Shown here: positions 8,658 through 16,635 of the stretch, one piece after another
Position numbering within the stretch: position 1 is the stretch's first letter
How the letters are laid out: each line of letters begins with the position of its first letter
Source of the DNA: Xylanivirga thermophila
GTDB lineage: Bacteria; Bacillota; Clostridia; Caldicoprobacterales; Xylanivirgaceae
DNA: 48,078 nt
Direction of reading: 5' to 3'
Assembly (NCBI RefSeq): GCF_004138105.1
Contig: NZ_RXHQ01000020.1
Coordinates: 1-48,078, forward strand
The notes under the pieces: generated by a model
The model's database searches: none
What the model saw: only the letters and a program-made list of their open reading frames with translations
Told to the model about the DNA's origin: nothing
Position numbers and translations under genes: made by a program

Positions 8658-10091
8658 ATGAGATATCCCATGCCCCTTGTGGAGGCACTTGAAGGATATA
8701 TAGATGAGGATGTTTTACCTTTTCATATGCCAGGGCATAAGATGGGGAGAGGATTTACAAAAGCGTTTAGAGACCATATCGTAGAGATGGATGTGACGGA
8801 GATACCAGGTGTAGATGATCTTCACGCACCTCAAGGCCCTATACTGGAGGCAGAAAGATTGGCATCCAGAGCCTTTGGGGCCATGAGGAGCTTTTTTTTG
8901 GTGAATGGATCAACTAGCGGTATATATACTATGCTGATGGGCGCATGTAAGCCTGGGGATAAGGTAATTGTGCCCCGCAATTGCCATAAATCGGTGTGGG
9001 GTGCCATGGTGCTAGGGGATATACGGCCTGTATATATACAACCTGAATATGATTATGAAAATCATTTGGTAACCCAAATAACTCCTGCCTCCGTTGAGGC
9101 TGCCCTCTCCCTACATCCAGATGTGGTAGGTATGATACTAACCCATCCAAACTATTATGGCATGTGCAGCGATATAGGGGAGATAGCCCGTATACTCCAT
9201 GAACAAGATAAGATACTGATGGTGGACGAAGCACATGGTGCCCATTTTTATTTTAGTTCCAAGATGCCGCCGTCGAGTGCAGAGGCGGGAGCTGATATAT
9301 GGGTGCAGAGTGCCCATAAGACATTGCCTGCATTTACACAATCGGCATACCTCCATGTAGGTAGCAAGAGGATAGAGATATCTCGGATAATAGAAATTAT
9401 GCGCATTGTGCAGAGCAGTAGTCCATCATATATGCTTATGGCATCCTTGGACTATGCCCGGGCATATATGGAGAATGAAGGTGCAAAGGGTATAGATGAT
9501 CTTTTAGACAGATTGCTTTTAGTAAAGGGAAGGCTTAAGGCTTTAGGACTCAAATTTTTAGACCAAAATATTTGGGATGGGGTTAAGTACTTAGATCCCT
9601 CCCGCCTGGTCATAGATACTGCTTCAATGGGGATGACCGGATATGAGGCTGAGGGACGGCTTAGGCGTTTAGGCATACAGGTGGAGATGTCGGATCTTTA
9701 TAGGCTAATTTTAATATGTTCTGTAAGCGATGATGAATATATGCTAAATAGTTTGGGCGATGCATTGACAGTCATGTATAATGAAAGGGATAAAAAAGGG
9801 CATACGATAGGAGAATTTCCTATTTCATTTAATATCCCTGAGCAAATATTGTCGCCAAGAGAGGCTTTTTATAGTATAATTGAAAAAGTGCCATTATCAC
9901 AATCTGAAGGTAGGGTATGTGCAGGTATGATAGGGGCGTATCCGCCAGGTATACCAAAATTTTGTCCAGGTGAGCGCATAGACGGACAGGGAATAGCAGA
10001 GATATTCAGTATAAAGTCTCAAGGTGGCAATCTCTTTGGATTGGATAATGGGGATGATACCATTCCGGTGGTAAAGGATCTAAAACTTTGA
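8658..10091 (+). CDS. Orn/Lys/Arg decarboxylase family PLP enzyme (YaaO-like)
   Basis: A 477-residue fold-type I PLP enzyme. Seen: PFHMPGHK near the N-terminus, NGSTSGIY cofactor phosphate loop, VDEAHGAHF with D190 and H193, and the Schiff-base lysine K221 in SAHKTLPAFTQ. The C-terminal Orn/Lys/Arg decarboxylase domain with GAYPPGIP is present. Length fits the short YaaO/SpeA form without the wing domain. It should decarboxylate lysine, ornithine or arginine; which one is not readable. Its position just before tmk is the same as yaaO-tmk in Bacillus subtilis. Ribosome site CAGGAGG is 10 bp upstream. Confidence 0.93.
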   Translation: MRYPMPLVEALEGYIDEDVLPFHMPGHKMGRGFTKAFRDHIVEMDVTEIPGVDDLHAPQGPILEAERLASRAFGAMRSFFLVNGSTSGIYTMLMGACKPGDKVIVPRNCHKSVWGAMVLGDIRPVYIQPEYDYENHLVTQITPASVEAALSLHPDVVGMILTHPNYYGMCSDIGEIARILHEQDKILMVDEAHGAHFYFSSKMPPSSAEAGADIWVQSAHKTLPAFTQSAYLHVGSKRIEISRIIEIMRIVQSSSPSYMLMASLDYARAYMENEGAKGIDDLLDRLLLVKGRLKALGLKFLDQNIWDGVKYLDPSRLVIDTASMGMTGYEAEGRLRRLGIQVEMSDLYRLILICSVSDDEYMLNSLGDALTVMYNERDKKGHTIGEFPISFNIPEQILSPREAFYSIIEKVPLSQSEGRVCAGMIGAYPPGIPKFCPGERIDGQGIAEIFSIKSQGGNLFGLDNGDDTIPVVKDLKL

Positions 10092-10128
10092 AGGCGTTTT
10101 TATTCTTGTGAAAGTGGGAGCGAATATT

Positions 10129-10809
10129 ATGAAAGGTTCTTTTATAGTTATAGAAGGGGGAGACGGGAGCGGCAAGGCTACCCAGGCTAAAAAGCTATAT
10201 GGCAGACTAAAGGATGACGGTAAGGTGGTCCGTAAGATAGAATTTCCCGATTACAAAAGCCCATCTTCCGGTCTTATAAAGATGTATCTAAATGGGGAAT
10301 TTGGGACAACCCCTGATGATGTAAGTCCTTATGTAGCATCTACCTTTTATGCGGTGGATCGTTATGCATCATATAAAAAGTACTGGGGTGACTTTTATGC
10401 TAATGGTGGTATAATAATAGCCGATAGGTATACCACATCAAATATGATCCATCAAGGAGCCAAGATAGAGGATAAGGCTGAGAGGGAGAAATATTTGAAC
10501 TGGCTGTGGGATTTTGAATTCAATATGTTTGGACTGCCGGTTCCTGACTGTGTGATATTCCTTGATGTACCACCTGTATATACCCAAAAAATTATAAAAA
10601 ATCGACATAACAAATATACGGGACGCAAAAATAAGGATATACATGAGCGAGATAGGGAGTACATGAAGAAGGTATATGAAGCATCATTGACCATAGCTAA
10701 TAGATATGGATGGCATAGGATTTGTTGCATAGAGGATGGCCATATGCTGTCTATAGATGATATTCATAAACAAATATATAGCATTATACGACAAAAGTTG
10801 TTAAAATAA
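10129..10809 (+). CDS. tmk: Thymidylate kinase
   Basis: About 226 residues; phosphorylates dTMP to dTDP. The P-loop is EGGDGSGKATQ, followed by a DRYTTSN motif and a lid region with RHNKYTGRKNKDIHERD. The open frame extends back to a GTG at 10108, but the ATG at 10129 is preferred because GTGGGAG lies about 10 bp upstream and the protein then begins just before the P-loop strand. Alanine replaces the usual T/S in GSGK[ST]TQ, and the lid is longer than in E. coli Tmk; it looks like a divergent clostridial form. It follows the decarboxylase by 37 bp, as in Bacillus, but darA, the usual next gene, lies 10 kb downstream. Confidence 0.9.
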   Translation: MKGSFIVIEGGDGSGKATQAKKLYGRLKDDGKVVRKIEFPDYKSPSSGLIKMYLNGEFGTTPDDVSPYVASTFYAVDRYASYKKYWGDFYANGGIIIADRYTTSNMIHQGAKIEDKAEREKYLNWLWDFEFNMFGLPVPDCVIFLDVPPVYTQKIIKNRHNKYTGRKNKDIHERDREYMKKVYEASLTIANRYGWHRICCIEDGHMLSIDDIHKQIYSIIRQKLLK

Positions 10810-10841
10810 TAACATGGAATATATAGATAACAAATATCTAT
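10798..10841 (+). promoter_or_regulatory. Candidate promoter and inverted repeat before the IscU-like gene
   Basis: TTGTTA and TATATA are 16 bp apart (10798-10825). Overlapping the -10 and the probable start point is a perfect inverted repeat ATAGATA-ACAAA-TATCTAT at 10823-10841. Its placement is that of an operator, but the sequence is AT-rich and the binding protein is unknown. Confidence 0.4.
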
Positions 10842-10885
10842 AAAATTTTTCAAATATATAAACCTTATGGGAAGGAGAAATGGCT

Positions 10886-11578
10886 ATGATTTATTCAAAG
10901 GAAGTAGAAGAAATGGTATGCGTAGCAAAAGGCCCAAACCATGGATCAGCACCTATTCCGGAGGAAGGAAAATGGGTAAAGGCAAAAGAGATTAAAGATA
11001 TTTCCGGGTTTACCCATGGTGTAGGCTGGTGTGCACCTCAGCAGGGGGCATGTAAGCTATCATTAAATATTAAAGACGGTATTATCCAGGAGGCTCTAGT
11101 AGAAACCTTGGGCTGCTCAGGCATGACCCATTCTGCTGCCATGGCGTCTGAGATATTACCAGGAAAGACTATACTTGAGGCGCTTAATACAGATTTGGTA
11201 TGTGATGCTATAAATACTGCAATGAGAGAATTATTCCTGCAGATAGCATATGGTAGATCCCAGACTGCATTTTCAGAAGGTGGATTGCCAATAGGCGCTG
11301 GCTTGGAGGACTTAGGTAAAGGCCTTCGCAGTCAGGTAGGTACTATGTATGGGACTTTGAAAAAGGGACCTAGATACCTGGAGATGGCAGAGGGGTATAT
11401 ATCGGAGTTGGCTTTGGATGCTAATGATGAGATAATAGGATATAAATACGTGCATCTCGGTAAGATGATGGATATGATAAAGAAGGGTATGGATGCCAAT
11501 GAGGCCCTTAAAAAAGCTACTGGCACATATGGCAGATATGCTGAAGCCAAAAAATATATCGACCCACGTCATGAATAA
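10886..11578 (+). CDS. IscU/NifU-like iron-sulfur scaffold-family protein
   Basis: About 230 residues. It resembles iron-sulfur cluster assembly scaffolds of COG0822 type, with three conserved cysteines (C51 and C58 in GWCAPQQGAC, C79 in ETLGCSGM, counted from the ATG at 10880) and long extensions beyond the ~120-residue IscU core. Two starts are possible: ATG 10880 is only 2 bp from AAGGAG, while ATG 10886 has 8 bp spacing and is preferred. It is followed 26 bp later by a GGGtGRT protein gene; this two-gene pairing recurs in anaerobic bacteria. No other isc/suf/nif gene is nearby, so a general assembly role is uncertain. Function inferred from family only. Confidence 0.8.
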   Translation: MIYSKEVEEMVCVAKGPNHGSAPIPEEGKWVKAKEIKDISGFTHGVGWCAPQQGACKLSLNIKDGIIQEALVETLGCSGMTHSAAMASEILPGKTILEALNTDLVCDAINTAMRELFLQIAYGRSQTAFSEGGLPIGAGLEDLGKGLRSQVGTMYGTLKKGPRYLEMAEGYISELALDANDEIIGYKYVHLGKMMDMIKKGMDANEALKKATGTYGRYAEAKKYIDPRHE

Positions 11579-11604
11579 TAGGGTATTAGGGAGGATGAGT
11601 AGAT

Positions 11605-12606
11605 ATGGCTTTGTTTGAAAGTTATGAGAGAAGAGTAGACGGGATAAACGCTGTTTTAAATAAATACGGTATCGCATCTATAGAAGATGCAAAAAAGCTG
11701 TGCGATGAAAAGGGCGTTGATGTATATAATATAGTAAAGGGCATTCAGCCCATATGTTTTGAAAATGCATGCTGGGCATACATAGTAGGCTCTGCTATTG
11801 CTATAAAGAAGGGCTGCACAAAGGCTAGTGATATAGCAGAGGCCCTTGGTGAAGGTCTGCAATCATTTTGTATCCCCGGTTCAGTTGCCGACGACAGAAA
11901 AGTTGGTTTGGGGCATGGAAATCTTGCAGCCATGCTTTTGAGAGAAGAGACGAAATGTTTTGCGTTTTTAGCAGGACACGAGTCTTTTGCTGCAGCTGAA
12001 GGGGCTATAGGTATTGCAAATTCAGCAAACAAGGTAAGGAAGGAACCCCTAAGGGTTATTTTAAACGGCCTTGGCAAGGATGCAGCTCAGATAATATCCA
12101 GGATAAATGGTTTTACCTATGTAGAGACTAAATTTGATTATGCTACAGGTAAACTTGAAATAGTAAAAGAAACAAAATATTCCGATGGGGATAGGGCAAA
12201 GGTAAAATGCTATGGTGCAGATGATGTACGTGAAGGCGTAGCCATAATGCATCATGAAAAAGTGGATGTATCCATAACTGGAAACTCTACAAACCCCACA
12301 AGATTCCAGCATCCTGTTGCTGGGACATATAAAAAGGAATGCTACGAGCAAGGTAAAAAGTACTTTTCAGTAGCATCTGGCGGCGGCACAGGCAGGACAC
12401 TTCATCCTGACAACATGGCAGCAGGTCCTGCTTCCTATGGTATGACAGATACCTTAGGTAGAATGCACTCTGATGCTCAGTTTGCAGGATCTTCTTCAGT
12501 TCCTGCACACGTTGAGATGATGGGGCTCATAGGTATGGGTAACAACCCCATGGTAGGAGCCAGTGTGGCAGTAGCCGTTGCATTGGAGCAAGCCCTCAAT
12601 AAGTAA
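11605..12606 (+). CDS. GGGtGRT family protein
   Basis: A 333-residue protein with the family-defining motif GGGTGRT at residues 259-265, within a longer conserved block (SGGGTGRTLHPDNMAAGP) and a glycine- and methionine-rich C-terminus (HVEMMGLIGMGNNPMVGAS). This is Pfam family PF14057, whose biochemical function is, as far as I know, not established. No signal peptide or membrane segment is visible. It forms a two-gene operon with the IscU-like protein and is followed by a strong terminator. The glycine-rich motif suggests nucleotide or phosphate binding, but that is a guess. Confidence 0.88.
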   Translation: MALFESYERRVDGINAVLNKYGIASIEDAKKLCDEKGVDVYNIVKGIQPICFENACWAYIVGSAIAIKKGCTKASDIAEALGEGLQSFCIPGSVADDRKVGLGHGNLAAMLLREETKCFAFLAGHESFAAAEGAIGIANSANKVRKEPLRVILNGLGKDAAQIISRINGFTYVETKFDYATGKLEIVKETKYSDGDRAKVKCYGADDVREGVAIMHHEKVDVSITGNSTNPTRFQHPVAGTYKKECYEQGKKYFSVASGGGTGRTLHPDNMAAGPASYGMTDTLGRMHSDAQFAGSSSVPAHVEMMGLIGMGNNPMVGASVAVAVALEQALNK

Positions 12607-12619
12607 TATGTATTATAGG

Positions 12620-12665
12620 AACCTCGTATATTTGCCTTGATAGGCTGAATATACGAGGTTTTTTA
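12620..12665 (+). terminator. Intrinsic terminator after the GGGtGRT gene
   Basis: A perfect 13-bp stem, AACCTCGTATATT against AATATACGAGGTT, with a 15-nt loop and a following T-run. It closes the two-gene IscU-like/GGGtGRT operon. Confidence 0.92.
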
Positions 12666-12756
12666 TTTTATTATTTGATATGCTAAAAATTAAAGGAAAA
12701 AAGTATTATGTATAGAATATATCTAATAATATTAATACTTTCAGGAGGGATTAGAC

Positions 12757-13590
12757 ATGTATAAAGCCATAGGCATGAATGCGGTGGGTATTAACTTACC
12801 AATTGAGGAAACATTGTCCTTAGCGGTGACGTACGATTTTGAAGGTGTATATCTGGATATAATGCAGGTAATGCAATTTGGTGAAAATCGGATAATAGAT
12901 ATGCTTGAGCAATTGGATTTAAAAGCAGCTGGTTTTGGCCTTCCTGTAAATTTTAGGGGAAATGAAGGGGAATACAAAAAAGATATGGAAAAATTCGAGC
13001 AGATGGCAAAGGCAGCATCTATGATAGGAATGGAGCGTTGCAGCACTTATATATTGCCATTTAGCGATGAACTTGATTTTGATCAAAATTTTGATTTACA
13101 TAGTAAAAGACTTAGGGAGATAGCAAAGATATTAATAGATTATAATATAAATATTGGTTTGGAATTTGTAGGTCCAAAGACATTAAGGGACGGGCATAAA
13201 TACGAATTTATACATGATATGAAAGGAATGTTGGAGCTGTGCCATGCCATAGGTACGGATAATACGGGCTTACTAATGGATAGCTATCATTGGTATACTG
13301 CTCATCATACCATCGAAGATATTAAGGATTTAGGCGGTGGAGAGATGATAATAGATGTGCATGTAAATGATGCACCAAGAGGGGTTTTGATAGATGAACA
13401 GCTGGATAACGTAAGATGTATTCCGGCAGAAACGGGTGTTATAGATTTAAAGGGCTTTTTAAAGGCAATAAAGGATTTGGGGTATGATGGACCGGTTATG
13501 GTGGAGCCATTTAGTACTAGACTTAAAAACATGGATGTGCATTCCATACTAAGGGAGGTTAGGGACTCACTAGATAGAATTTGGGTATAG
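12757..13590 (+). CDS. Sugar phosphate isomerase/epimerase-like TIM-barrel protein
   Basis: A 277-residue member of the xylose-isomerase-like TIM barrel superfamily (AP_endonuc_2). Candidate metal ligands of the usual Glu-Asp-His-Glu set appear in order: the E of IGLEFVGPK, the D and H of LLMDSYHWY, the H of IDVHVND, and the E of VMVEPF. It should isomerise or epimerise a sugar or inositol derivative in the cytoplasm; the substrate cannot be deduced. It is alone between two terminators, upstream of and convergent with the ROK regulator gene, so a link to xylose use is only positional. Ribosome site AGGAGGG is 8 bp upstream. Confidence 0.85.
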   Translation: MYKAIGMNAVGINLPIEETLSLAVTYDFEGVYLDIMQVMQFGENRIIDMLEQLDLKAAGFGLPVNFRGNEGEYKKDMEKFEQMAKAASMIGMERCSTYILPFSDELDFDQNFDLHSKRLREIAKILIDYNINIGLEFVGPKTLRDGHKYEFIHDMKGMLELCHAIGTDNTGLLMDSYHWYTAHHTIEDIKDLGGGEMIIDVHVNDAPRGVLIDEQLDNVRCIPAETGVIDLKGFLKAIKDLGYDGPVMVEPFSTRLKNMDVHSILREVRDSLDRIWV

Positions 13591-13602
13591 TGATACATAG
13601 CT

Positions 13603-13636
13603 AAAAAAAAATAGCAGCATATGCTGCTATTTTTTA
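13603..13636. terminator. Bidirectional intrinsic terminator between convergent genes
   Basis: AAAAAATAGCAGC-ATAT-GCTGCTATTTTTT is a perfect hairpin with an A-run before and a T-run after. It can therefore stop the isomerase-like gene on the plus strand and the ROK regulator on the minus strand. It overlaps the last codons of the regulator. Confidence 0.92.
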
Positions 13637-14787
13637 TTGGAAGATGGATTATAATATTTTACTCCGAGAAAATTTATAATATTTATATAGGCGGCACCAT
13701 ATAGTATGGATTTATCCTCAAGAGTGGATAATACTATATCTCTACACTTTATGGACTGCGGATTTAGGGCTTCTTTTATATCCTTTAGGATATGGGGAAA
13801 TGCCCTGGTAAATCTACTGTTTATTATTATTATCTCTGGATTAAAGGCGGTTAGTATATTGTTTATGCCTATGGACAGATATTTTATAAAATTATCCATG
13901 ATTCCAATTGCGTCTCTATCGTTATTCTTATAAAGCCTTTGAAATTCATCAAAGGAAATTCTTGCTCTATTTTTCTTGGCAGCTAGACTCCTAAGGAGTG
14001 CCCTTTCAGAGGCATATTGTTCTAGACAACCTTTATTTCCGCAGGGACAGGCCCTGCCATCTATTTCGATTATGGTATGGCCAAATTCTCCTGCAAATCC
14101 AGTATATCCTTCATATAGTTTATTATTTATGACTAATCCTAGGCCAATACCTGAATGTATGCTTATATTAGCCATATTTTCACCGTTTATGGCAAATGTC
14201 TTTTCGCCTAAAACAGATAGATTGGCTTCATTCAAAAGATATATCGGTATATTATAATGCCTCTTTAAGCGATCTGCTAGGTCAAAATCCTGCAGGTCGT
14301 AGTAGGGGGTAAACGCTATATTGTTTTCATATACTACACCGTGGATGCCTATGGTAATGCCTACTATGCCATAGGTGGTGTTGGGACTTTTTTTAATCAT
14401 TTCGTCTATAATGGGGATTAGTATATCTAAAATATTTTCCCTATTTATATCACATACTTCTACTTCTTTAAATAAGAGGTTTTTACCTCCAAGATCGGTA
14501 AGCATTACGGATATTTCATCTACTCCAAGATCAACACATATGGAGCATCCGGCGTTGTTATTGAATTTTAACAGTACCGGCTTCCTCCCGCCATCCGATG
14601 GTCCGCTCCCAATTTCGATTATAAGGTTACTGGATAAAAGATCCTTTACAATGGAGGATATGGTGGCCTTTGTAAGTCCTAGCATCTTTGACAGATCGGC
14701 ACGGGACAGGGGCTCGTGTTCTATGATATTTTCCAATACTATATTGTTGTTTATATCCCTTATAAGTTCCTTACTTCCTACCTTCAT
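13627..14787 (-). CDS. xylR: ROK-family xylose repressor (XylR-like)
   Basis: A 386-residue ROK-family transcription factor. Residues ~10-65 form a winged helix-turn-helix (SRADLSKMLGLTKATISSIV). The ROK sugar-binding domain has a DLGVDEISV phosphate loop, a GIGLGLVINNKLYEGYTGFAGEFGH block and the zinc site CPCGNKGCLEQ. It is transcribed divergently from xylB-xylA across a 291-bp region containing a clear promoter and operator candidate, the standard arrangement for XylR of Firmicutes; xylose would be the inducer. An NagC-like regulator for another sugar is possible but less likely from context. Start is ATG 14787 with an AGGGAATGG ribosome site. Confidence 0.9.
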   Translation of the reverse strand: MKVGSKELIRDINNNIVLENIIEHEPLSRADLSKMLGLTKATISSIVKDLLSSNLIIEIGSGPSDGGRKPVLLKFNNNAGCSICVDLGVDEISVMLTDLGGKNLLFKEVEVCDINRENILDILIPIIDEMIKKSPNTTYGIVGITIGIHGVVYENNIAFTPYYDLQDFDLADRLKRHYNIPIYLLNEANLSVLGEKTFAINGENMANISIHSGIGLGLVINNKLYEGYTGFAGEFGHTIIEIDGRACPCGNKGCLEQYASERALLRSLAAKKNRARISFDEFQRLYKNNDRDAIGIMDNFIKYLSIGINNILTAFNPEIIIINSRFTRAFPHILKDIKEALNPQSIKCRDIVLSTLEDKSILYGAAYINIINFLGVKYYNPSSNKK

Positions 14788-14816
14788 TCCATTCCCTCTA
14801 ACTATACTTTTTAATA

Positions 14817-14845
14817 ATTATATCAATTCTTTTTCTAATTTACAA
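14817..14845 (-). promoter_or_regulatory. Promoter of the ROK repressor gene
   Basis: On the minus strand, TTGTAA (14845-14840) and TATAAT (14822-14817) are separated by 17 bp, 30 bp from the start codon. The -35 box overlaps the first of three direct repeats described separately, which would allow autoregulation. Confidence 0.65.
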
Positions 14846-14905
14846 ATATTCTTTAAAAAGCGCTAATTTATAAAATAGAAATTTGATTCGCTAAATTACA
14901 AGTTA
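14835..14905. repeat. Three direct repeats at 28-bp spacing in the xyl control region
   Basis: CTAATTTACAAA (14835), CTAATTTATAAA (14863) and CTAAATTACAAG (14891) begin exactly 28 bp apart. The second and third are preceded by CG. They lie between the repressor promoter and the xylB promoter and may be regulator half-sites; no protein is assigned. Confidence 0.55.
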
Positions 14906-14926
14906 AAAATAGATAAAATAATGTAA

Positions 14927-14955
14927 TTGACAACCCATTCTTAGATTGGTAAAAT
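14927..14955 (+). promoter_or_regulatory. Promoter of xylB-xylA
   Basis: A perfect -35 box TTGACA and a near-perfect -10 TAAAAT separated by 17 bp. The predicted start point falls at about 14962, immediately before the palindromic operator candidate. Confidence 0.85.
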
Positions 14956-14964
14956 AGAATTATA

Positions 14965-14985
14965 CTAAGTTTAATAAACAAACTA
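14965..14985. promoter_or_regulatory. Candidate xylose-repressor operator
   Basis: CTAAGTTTAATAAACAAACTA carries a perfect odd palindrome GTTTA-A-TAAAC and an AGTTT/AAACT outer pair. It resembles Firmicute XylR operators, which have the form AGTTTGTTT...AAACAAACT. It lies just downstream of the xylB -10 box, where a bound repressor would block transcription. Confidence 0.65.
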
Positions 14986-15078
14986 TAACATTTTTATTGT
15001 AGTCTGACAAGTTTAAAATAGAAAAATTAGATATGGGGGAGAATATTTTCAAGTGCTTAGTAAAGGGAGTGGAAAGAC

Positions 15079-16623
15079 ATGGGCTATCTATTAGGAATTG
15101 ATATTGGCACATCAGCTACAAAGACCATATTATTTGATACGGAAACTAAAAAGATAAAGGCATCAGCAAGTAGCGAATATCCGCTATATCAGCCATATAT
15201 AGGATGGGCTGAGCAAGATCCGGATGATTGGTGGAGGGCTACAGTATCTAGCATACAGGAAGTGCTAAAAAAAGGTCTAATACATCCTCAGGATGTACTG
15301 GGAATAGGTTTGTCAGGCCAAATGCATGGCATGGTACTTTTAGATAAGGATGGTAATGTCTTAAGGCCGGCTATCATATGGTGTGACCAAAGGACTGAGG
15401 AAGAATGCAAGGATATTACATCCATAATAGGCAGGGAAAAACTCATAAGTATTACTGCAAATCCTGCCCTTACCAATTTTACTGCTACAAAGATATTATG
15501 GGTAAAGAGGCATCAGCCTGAAATTTTTGAAAGGATACATAAGGTGCTTTTACCTAAGGATTTCATAAGGTTTAAGCTTACAGGAGAGTTTGCAAGTGAG
15601 GTATCCGATGCGAGTGGCACACAGTTGTTAGATGTACCGAATAGGACATGGAGCAGATATGTACTTGATAAGCTTGATATACCATTTGACTGGATGCCGA
15701 AGGTATATGAATCCCATGAGGTAAGTGGATGTGTTACAGAAAAGGTTGCAAATCTTACAGGATTAAATGTTGGTACACCGGTAGTAGGAGGGGCCGGGGA
15801 TCAGGCGGCGGGAGCTGTAGGTAACGGCATAGTAGAGAGTGGCATGGTATCGTCTACTATTGGTACTTCCGGAGTGGTTTTTGCCTATACTGACAAGGTT
15901 TCAATAGATCCTAAGGGACGTGTGCATACCTTTTGTCATGCCATGCCAGATACATGGCATGTAATGGGGGTTACCCAAGGGGCAGGTCTATCCCTGCAAT
16001 GGTTTAGAAACAACTTTGGGTCACTAGAAAAGGAACTTGCTACCTTCCTTAAAAAAGATCCCTATGAACTCATGACAGAAGAGGCGCAAAAGGCGGATGC
16101 AGGTTGTAATGGCCTTATATACCTCCCATATTTGATGGGTGAGCGTACACCACATCTTGACCCTTCAGCAAAGGGAGTATTCTTTGGCATATCGGCAAAG
16201 CATACTAGAAACGATATGATACGTTCCATAATGGAAGGTGTGGCATATAGCCTTAGGGACTGTTTGGAGATCATACAGGATATGGGTACTGAGGTAGATA
16301 TAATACGGGCATCTGGCGGTGGTGCAAGGAGCAGCCTGTGGAGGCAGATACAGTCAGATATATTTAATAGACCCCTAAGTACTATAGATATAGGAGAAGG
16401 TCCTGCCCTAGGGGTGGCCCTGTTGGCGGGAGTAGGTACAGGCGTGTATAAGGATGTGCCTGAGGCATGTAAGGCAGCAATAAATACAAAGGATACAATA
16501 TATCCAATAGAATATAATACCCCCATATATGATAGGTATTATGAAGTCTATAGGTCTCTGTATTTTGCACTAAAGGACAATTACAGGGCTATAGCAGATA
16601 TAGAAAAGGATTTAAAAAAATAG
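15079..16623 (+). CDS. xylB: Xylulokinase
   Basis: A 514-residue FGGY-family kinase that phosphorylates D-xylulose to xylulose 5-phosphate. Seen: N-terminal phosphate loop GIDIGTSATKTILFD, the substrate segment GLSGQMHGMVLLD, the WCDQRT motif, the catalytic aspartate in GGAGDQAAGAVG, and the C-terminal ASGGGARSSLWRQ adenosine-binding motif. The QMHG and CDQR motifs are characteristic of xylulokinase within FGGY. First gene of xylBA, with AAGGGAGTGG before the ATG and xylA 12 bp downstream; control is by the promoter and operator at 14927-14985. Confidence 0.95.
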   Translation: MGYLLGIDIGTSATKTILFDTETKKIKASASSEYPLYQPYIGWAEQDPDDWWRATVSSIQEVLKKGLIHPQDVLGIGLSGQMHGMVLLDKDGNVLRPAIIWCDQRTEEECKDITSIIGREKLISITANPALTNFTATKILWVKRHQPEIFERIHKVLLPKDFIRFKLTGEFASEVSDASGTQLLDVPNRTWSRYVLDKLDIPFDWMPKVYESHEVSGCVTEKVANLTGLNVGTPVVGGAGDQAAGAVGNGIVESGMVSSTIGTSGVVFAYTDKVSIDPKGRVHTFCHAMPDTWHVMGVTQGAGLSLQWFRNNFGSLEKELATFLKKDPYELMTEEAQKADAGCNGLIYLPYLMGERTPHLDPSAKGVFFGISAKHTRNDMIRSIMEGVAYSLRDCLEIIQDMGTEVDIIRASGGGARSSLWRQIQSDIFNRPLSTIDIGEGPALGVALLAGVGTGVYKDVPEACKAAINTKDTIYPIEYNTPIYDRYYEVYRSLYFALKDNYRAIADIEKDLKK

Positions 16624-16635
16624 GAGGTAAAAAAC

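Noticed and set aside
11312-12508. Several minus-strand frames of 70-120 codons opposite the IscU-like and GGGtGRT genes
   Set aside because: They lie wholly opposite well-conserved genes, lack ribosome sites, and have a composition expected of antisense translation.
14853-14872. Possible catabolite-response (CcpA) site around AAAAAGCGCTAATT
   Set aside because: Only the central GCGC part fits the consensus; both outer arms deviate, and the bases are already part of the 28-bp repeat array.
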